Notes under the pieces: generated by a model
Databases searched by the model: none
Seen by the model: the letters and a program-made list of their open reading frames with translations, nothing else
What the model was told of the DNA's origin: nothing
NCBI GenBank assembly: GCA_900539655.1
Contig: UQCR01000182.1
Location: forward strand, 1-8,656
DNA: 8,656 bases
Origin: an uncultured Robinsoniella sp.
GTDB lineage: Bacteria; Bacillota; Clostridia; Lachnospirales; Lachnospiraceae
Direction of reading: 5' to 3'
Program-made: the position numbers and the translations under genes
Part shown: in pieces, positions 5,601 to 8,656 of the stretch
Layout of the letters: every line of letters begins with the position of its first letter
Position numbering within the stretch: position 1 is the stretch's first letter

Positions 5601-6539
5601 TTAAACAAATGATTTAATTTTTGTATAAATTCCTTCTGCATCAAGACCGTATTTGTGCAGTAACGCTACTGCGGGACCTGATTCGCCGAAGACATCATTA
5701 ATACCGATTTTCATTACCTTAGCAGGTGCATTTTCGCTTAAGCAGTCGCATACTGCGCTGCCAAGTCCGCCGATTACGGAATGCTCTTCTACTGTAACTA
5801 CTTTTCCGGTTTCTTTTGCCGCTGCTATAATCAATTCTTCATCCAGCGGTTTAATGGTGTGGATATTGATTACCTTTGCCTCTATGCCATCTGCTGCCAG
5901 TTTATCTGCTGCTTCCAGACATGCTGATACAGGAAGTCCGCTTGCTACGATCGTAAGGTCTTTTCCTTCTCTTAAGACAACACCTTTTCCTAATTCGAAT
6001 TTATATTCCGGTTTGTCGTTGATTACCGGAACAGCTAAACGTCCAAAACGTAAGTATACCGGTCCATCGTGTTCAATTGCTGCTGCAACTGCTGCTCTTG
6101 CTTCTACATCATCGGACGGATTGATTACTACCATCCCCGGAATTGTTCTCATTAATGCAATATCTTCATTACACTGATGGGTTGCTCCATCTTCTCCAAC
6201 GGAGATTCCTGCATGAGTTGCACCAATCTTTACATTCAAATGGGGATATCCAATGGAATTACGAACCTGTTCAAATGCACGTCCTGCTGCGAACATAGCA
6301 AAGGAACTCATGAACGGTATCTTGCCTGTTGCTGCAAGTCCTGCTGCGATTCCAGCCATGTTGCATTCTGCGATACCACAGTCAATATGGCGCTCTGGAA
6401 ACGCTTTTTTGAAAATACCTGTTTTGGTAGCTGCTGCAAGGTCAGCGTCGAGTACTACGAGATTATCGTATGTTGCTCCTAATTCTGCCAGAGCATTACC
6501 ATAGCTGTCTCTGGTTGCAATTTTCTTTACTTCTGACAT
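5601..6539 (-). CDS. Transketolase, C-terminal subunit (pyrimidine-binding and C-terminal domains)
   Basis: Predicted protein of 312 residues, the second half of a split transketolase. It pairs with the N-terminal subunit to transfer two-carbon units between sugar phosphates using thiamine diphosphate in the cytoplasm. The catalytic glutamate of the cofactor-activating site is seen at Glu58 (GIAECNMAG). Conserved ATHAGISVGEDGATHQ (107-122) and the C-terminal VEEHSVIGGLG and DVFGESG segments are present. Its length suits the split subunits found in Clostridia and archaea. The ATG overlaps the end of the upstream subunit gene by 13 bases, with AGGTG (6547-6551) as ribosome-binding site, so translation is probably coupled and the subunits made in equal amounts. 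The terminator at 5528-5589 follows. Confidence 0.95.
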   Translation of the reverse strand: MSEVKKIATRDSYGNALAELGATYDNLVVLDADLAAATKTGIFKKAFPERHIDCGIAECNMAGIAAGLAATGKIPFMSSFAMFAAGRAFEQVRNSIGYPHLNVKIGATHAGISVGEDGATHQCNEDIALMRTIPGMVVINPSDDVEARAAVAAAIEHDGPVYLRFGRLAVPVINDKPEYKFELGKGVVLREGKDLTIVASGLPVSACLEAADKLAADGIEAKVINIHTIKPLDEELIIAAAKETGKVVTVEEHSVIGGLGSAVCDCLSENAPAKVMKIGINDVFGESGPAVALLHKYGLDAEGIYTKIKSFV

Positions 6540-7366
6540 AATGCTTCACCTGCCTTTTCTAAATCTGACATAGCCACTGCATACTGCTCATCGTTTGGAG
6601 CTGTTCCATGCCATGCTACTGAATTTTCCATAAAGGAAACTCCCTTGCCTTTTACTGTCTTCATAACAATCGCCGTAGGCATTCCTTTTACTGTTTTTGC
6701 TTCATCAAATGCTGCCTTTAACTGATCGAAATCATTTCCGTCAGCAACATTGATCACATGGAAATTGAATGCTTCAAACTTTTTGTCAATTGGATAAGGA
6801 GAACAAACATCTGCAACACTTCCATCGATCTGCAGTCCGTTGTTATCTACGATTACCACCAGATTATCTAACTTTCTGGCACCTGCGAACATAGATGCTT
6901 CCCATACCTGTCCTTCCTGGATCTCACCATCACCAAGCAGGGTGTATACACGGTATTCTTCGTTACTTAATTTTGCAGAAAGTGCCATTCCCACTGCTGC
7001 AGAGATTCCCTGTCCCAATGATCCGCTGGACATATCTACACCCGGAATATGTTTCATATCCGGATGTCCCTGTAAATAGGAACCAAGATGACGTAAAGTT
7101 TTTAAGTCTTCTACCGGAAAATATCCTCTGTTAGCCAAAGTGGAGTAGAGTCCCGGAGCCGTATGGCCTTTTGATAATACAAAGCGGTCTCTGTCTGCTT
7201 TCTTTGGATCCTTCGGATCGATATTCATTTCCTCAAAATATAAATAAGTAAACACATCTGCTGCTGATAAAGATCCGCCCGGATGTCCTGCTTTAGCGCT
7301 ATGCACTGCAGTTACAATCCCTTTACGGACTTCATTGGCAGTTTTCTGAAGCTCTAATTTGTTCAT
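6527..7366 (-). CDS. Transketolase, N-terminal subunit (thiamine diphosphate-binding domain)
   Basis: Predicted protein of 279 residues, the first half of a split transketolase. The thiamine diphosphate motif is clear: Gly-Asp-Gly at 145-147 and, some 28 residues later, the Asn pair at 175-176. Conserved histidines are His28 (AGHPGGSLSA), His68 (SKGHTAPGLY) and His101 (QGHPD), which in the family contact substrate or cofactor. The start at 7366 is chosen because AGGAGG (7371-7376) is 4 bases before it and the protein then begins like known subunits. An in-frame ATG at 7522 would add 52 residues, but that stretch is the hairpin leader and starts almost at the promoter -10 box. With the transaldolase it completes the non-oxidative pentose phosphate pathway. 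Confidence 0.95.
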   Translation of the reverse strand: MNKLELQKTANEVRKGIVTAVHSAKAGHPGGSLSAADVFTYLYFEEMNIDPKDPKKADRDRFVLSKGHTAPGLYSTLANRGYFPVEDLKTLRHLGSYLQGHPDMKHIPGVDMSSGSLGQGISAAVGMALSAKLSNEEYRVYTLLGDGEIQEGQVWEASMFAGARKLDNLVVIVDNNGLQIDGSVADVCSPYPIDKKFEAFNFHVINVADGNDFDQLKAAFDEAKTVKGMPTAIVMKTVKGKGVSFMENSVAWHGTAPNDEQYAVAMSDLEKAGEALCQK

Positions 7367-7387
7367 ATAATCCTCCTGAAATTTATT

Positions 7388-7446
7388 CCTGCGAGCAAAG
7401 AGCCAGGCGGACATGCCTCCATGTCCATCTGGCGCTGCTGCGAAGG
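7388..7446 (-). repeat. Second hairpin of the transketolase leader
   Basis: A GC-rich imperfect inverted repeat. The core is GGACATG (7409-7415) and CATGTCC (7420-7426) around a 4-nt loop, extended by CCAG (7403-7406) with CTGG (7429-7432) across a 2-nt gap with one mismatch. Looser outer pairing continues through AGCA with TGCT to CCT (7388-7390) with AGG (7444-7446). It ends about 12 bases before the AGGAGG site, so it could influence translation initiation. No T-run follows, so it is not a terminator. Confidence 0.7.
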
Positions 7447-7512
7447 CCAAATCCCCCACAGCCTGCTGCGCTGCTAATTGATTCCCCGCCGCCTGCGGTG
7501 GGGTATTTGACC
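7445..7512 (-). repeat. First hairpin of the transketolase leader, a long imperfect palindrome
   Basis: The 22-nt arms 7445-7466 and 7491-7512 match as inverted repeats at about 16 positions. Read on the minus strand, the 5' arm begins GGTCAAATACCCCAC and the 3' arm ends GTGGGGGATTTGGCC, so the stem is stronger as minus-strand RNA because one mismatch becomes a G-U pair. The predicted transcription start lies only about 4 bases ahead, so the mRNA would begin with this hairpin. It is much richer in GC than the flanking intergenic DNA. Confidence 0.7.
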
Positions 7513-7522
7513 GGATAGTCAC

Positions 7523-7552
7523 ATTATAACCTTAATATATTCAATATGTAAA
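7523..7552 (-). promoter_or_regulatory. Promoter of the transketolase operon
   Basis: On the minus strand a perfect TATAAT (7523-7528) is preceded at 18 nt by TTTACA (7547-7552), a five-of-six match to TTGACA. The start would be near A7516, giving a leader of about 150 nt that holds the two hairpins and the ribosome-binding site. No convincing terminator lies between the transaldolase stop and this promoter, so readthrough from that gene may add to expression. Confidence 0.75.
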
Positions 7553-7633
7553 GTACTTAATTCGATACGGGTAACGTCCCACAAACGATTTCAAATACTT
7601 TAAAAAGGTTCTATTTAATGAAGTGACCTTCTA

Positions 7634-8287
7634 TTATTCACCAAATACTGCTTTGTAATCTGCCTGGAATTTTTCAATACCTGCATCTGTTAACGGATGT
7701 TTTGTCATCTGCTCAATAACAGAGTAAGGAACTGTCGCGATATCAGCACCAGCTAAAGCACAGTCAGTTACATGAATCGGATTACGAACGCTTGCTGCGA
7801 TAATTTCAGTATCGATACCTGCTACTGCAAACATTTCAGCGATTTCAGAGATTAAATCAACACCTCTTACAGAGATGTCATCCAGACGTCCCAGGAAAGG
7901 AGATACGTAGGAAGCACCAGCTCTTGCAGCTAATAACGCCTGGTTAGCGGAGAAGATCAAAGTAACATTTGTTTTGATTCCTTCACTTGCCAGAACTTTT
8001 GTTGCTTTTAATCCTTCTACAGTCATTGGAATTTTAACTACCATATTAGGATGGATCTTTGCAATCTCTCTGCCTTCTGCGATCATTCCTTCTGCATCTG
8101 TTGTGGTAGCTTTTACTTCTCCGCTGATCGGTCCGTCTACGATAGATGTGATTTCTTTGATTACTTCAACGAAATCTCTTCCCTCTTTTGCGATCAGGGA
8201 TGGGTTTGTAGTAACACCACAGATAACGCCCATATCATTTGCTTTTTTAATGTCCTCTACTTTTGCTGTGTCGATGAAAAATTTCAT
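7634..8287 (-). CDS. tal: Transaldolase, small FSA-like subfamily
   Basis: Predicted protein of 217 residues of the TalC/MipB/FSA-like aldolase family, which moves a dihydroxyacetone unit between sugar phosphates in the cytoplasm. The Schiff-base lysine is Lys85 (NMVVKIP), with Asp6 and Asn28 (GVTTNPS) also in place. The residue equivalent to E. coli FSA Gln59 is Glu57, and the one equivalent to FSA Tyr131 is Phe131. That combination is the transaldolase pattern rather than fructose-6-phosphate aldolase. The ATG at 8287 has AGGAGG (8295-8300) 7 bases upstream. An in-frame ATG at 8326 would add 13 residues that span the ribosome-binding site and was rejected. It has its own promoter and leader and lies next to the split transketolase genes, its pathway partners. 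Confidence 0.93.
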   Translation of the reverse strand: MKFFIDTAKVEDIKKANDMGVICGVTTNPSLIAKEGRDFVEVIKEITSIVDGPISGEVKATTTDAEGMIAEGREIAKIHPNMVVKIPMTVEGLKATKVLASEGIKTNVTLIFSANQALLAARAGASYVSPFLGRLDDISVRGVDLISEIAEMFAVAGIDTEIIAASVRNPIHVTDCALAGADIATVPYSVIEQMTKHPLTDAGIEKFQADYKAVFGE

Positions 8288-8321
8288 TTTGTTTCCTCCT
8301 TTGGAATATGTGTTATTTACG

Positions 8322-8362
8322 GACAAAATCCATTAAACCCGCCTTTGGCGATAGGACTTGCC
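8322..8362 (-). other. Stem-loop in the transaldolase leader
   Basis: On the minus strand GGCAAGTCC (8354-8362) pairs with GGATTTTGTC (8322-8331) in nine pairs with one bulged base and some G-U pairs. Inside it, CGCC and GGCG (8340-8350) form a small hairpin around an AAA loop. The structure lies 22 bases before the AGGAGG site. I do not recognise it as a known riboswitch class. It could affect mRNA stability or translation. Confidence 0.5.
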
Positions 8363-8439
8363 TGCTACTCTATGTTTTCTTGCGGACAGCGTAGTGTGCG
8401 CAGCCTGCTGAAAAGTTGCTTGTTCTCTTTGTTAGTAAC

Positions 8440-8467
8440 AGTATAGCACATGTTTTTAAATGTTCAA
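8440..8467 (-). promoter_or_regulatory. Promoter of the transaldolase gene (extended -10)
   Basis: On the minus strand the -10 TATACT (8440-8445) is preceded by TGC, giving an extended -10 element. TTGAAC (8462-8467) lies 16 nt upstream and matches the -35 consensus at four of six positions. The start is predicted near 8433, leaving a leader of about 145 nt. Very AT-rich DNA continues upstream. Confidence 0.65.
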
Positions 8468-8656
8468 TAGTCCCGAATTTTTATTAATTATTTTATCTAT
8501 TAATAATATAATTTTTATTAATGGTACAAAAGTACATTGCAGCAGTTTACGTATCAAAATATCGTATGTTTTCTGTAATTTACAGTTGTTCTTTGGTTTT
8601 TTGGAGGATTTACAGTACAAATATTGAATTTTATTAATAATAATTTTTTCAAAAGT
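8468..8656. other. AT-rich intergenic region at the right edge, no gene seen
   Basis: No credible coding region is seen in either direction. The stretch has repeated ATTAAT-type runs (AATTTTTATTAAT near 8476-8488 and 8510-8522) and a GTAC-AAAA-GTAC inverted repeat (8524-8535). A GGAGG near 8602 has no start codon at useful distance. It may hold upstream regulatory sites for the transaldolase gene or a promoter for a gene beyond the window. Confidence 0.4.

Noticed and set aside
7377..7522. A 52-residue N-terminal extension of the transketolase subunit
   Set aside because: It lies over the hairpin leader and begins at the promoter -10 box, while a strong AGGAGG precedes the internal start at 7366.
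7560..7633. A terminator after the transaldolase gene
   Set aside because: Only a 4-bp GAAG/CTTC stem is present right after the stop, without a T-run, so I do not call a terminator.
8051..8446. Plus-strand open frame of 131 residues opposite the transaldolase gene
   Set aside because: Most of it is antisense to a confident enzyme gene, and its tail lies in the structured leader; no ribosome-binding site or family resemblance is seen.
1..8656. CRISPR array, insertion sequence, integrase, toxin-antitoxin or defence genes
   Set aside because: I found no regularly spaced repeats, transposase or recombinase motifs, or small paired toxin-like genes. The gene content is metabolic, sporulation and envelope-related.

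Overview
The window looks like a chromosomal piece of a low-GC, spore-forming Clostridia, most likely Lachnospiraceae. The evidence is the AT-rich intergenic DNA, strong AGGAGG ribosome-binding sites, a YyaC-type sporulation protein, a split (two-gene) transketolase, a small FSA-like transaldolase, and a DUF5711/LysM/CvpA envelope cluster. No insertion sequence, integrase, CRISPR array, phage gene or defence island is visible. All genes except yyaC are on the minus strand, so transcription mostly runs right to left.

Right part (about 8460 to 5528): a 217-residue transaldolase has its own extended -10 promoter and a structured leader of about 145 nt. A second promoter then drives the two transketolase subunit genes, which overlap by 13 bases. 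The operon ends at a long-armed intrinsic terminator. Together these are the non-oxidative pentose phosphate enzymes that interconvert C3 to C7 sugar phosphates. The transketolase leader is unusual: it is almost entirely two adjacent GC-rich hairpins, the first beginning only a few bases after the predicted transcription start.

Middle (about 5460 to 4179): a minus-strand HD-domain hydrolase gene and a plus-strand yyaC (GPR-like sporulation protein) converge and overlap by 109 bases at their 3' ends.

Left-centre (4055 to 381): a three-gene minus-strand operon encodes envelope proteins. The first has a cytoplasmic JAMM/MPN-like domain that lacks the metal-binding histidines, then a membrane anchor, a low-complexity linker and a C-terminal LysM. 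The second is an anchored extracytoplasmic protein resembling DUF5711. The third is a CvpA-family membrane protein with a long Asn/Ser/Gln/Gly-rich insertion.

Left edge (304 to 1): this stretch has no gene. It holds three tandem promoters with TTGACA boxes and 17-nt spacers, A/T-rich direct repeats upstream of each, and a leader resembling the antitermination/processing region ahead of 16S rRNA. A stable-RNA operon, most likely rrn, probably begins just outside the window and reads leftward.

The best candidates for something little described are the degenerate MPN-LysM protein with its operon partners and the double-hairpin leader of the transketolase operon. I see no clear-cut new defence or mobile system.
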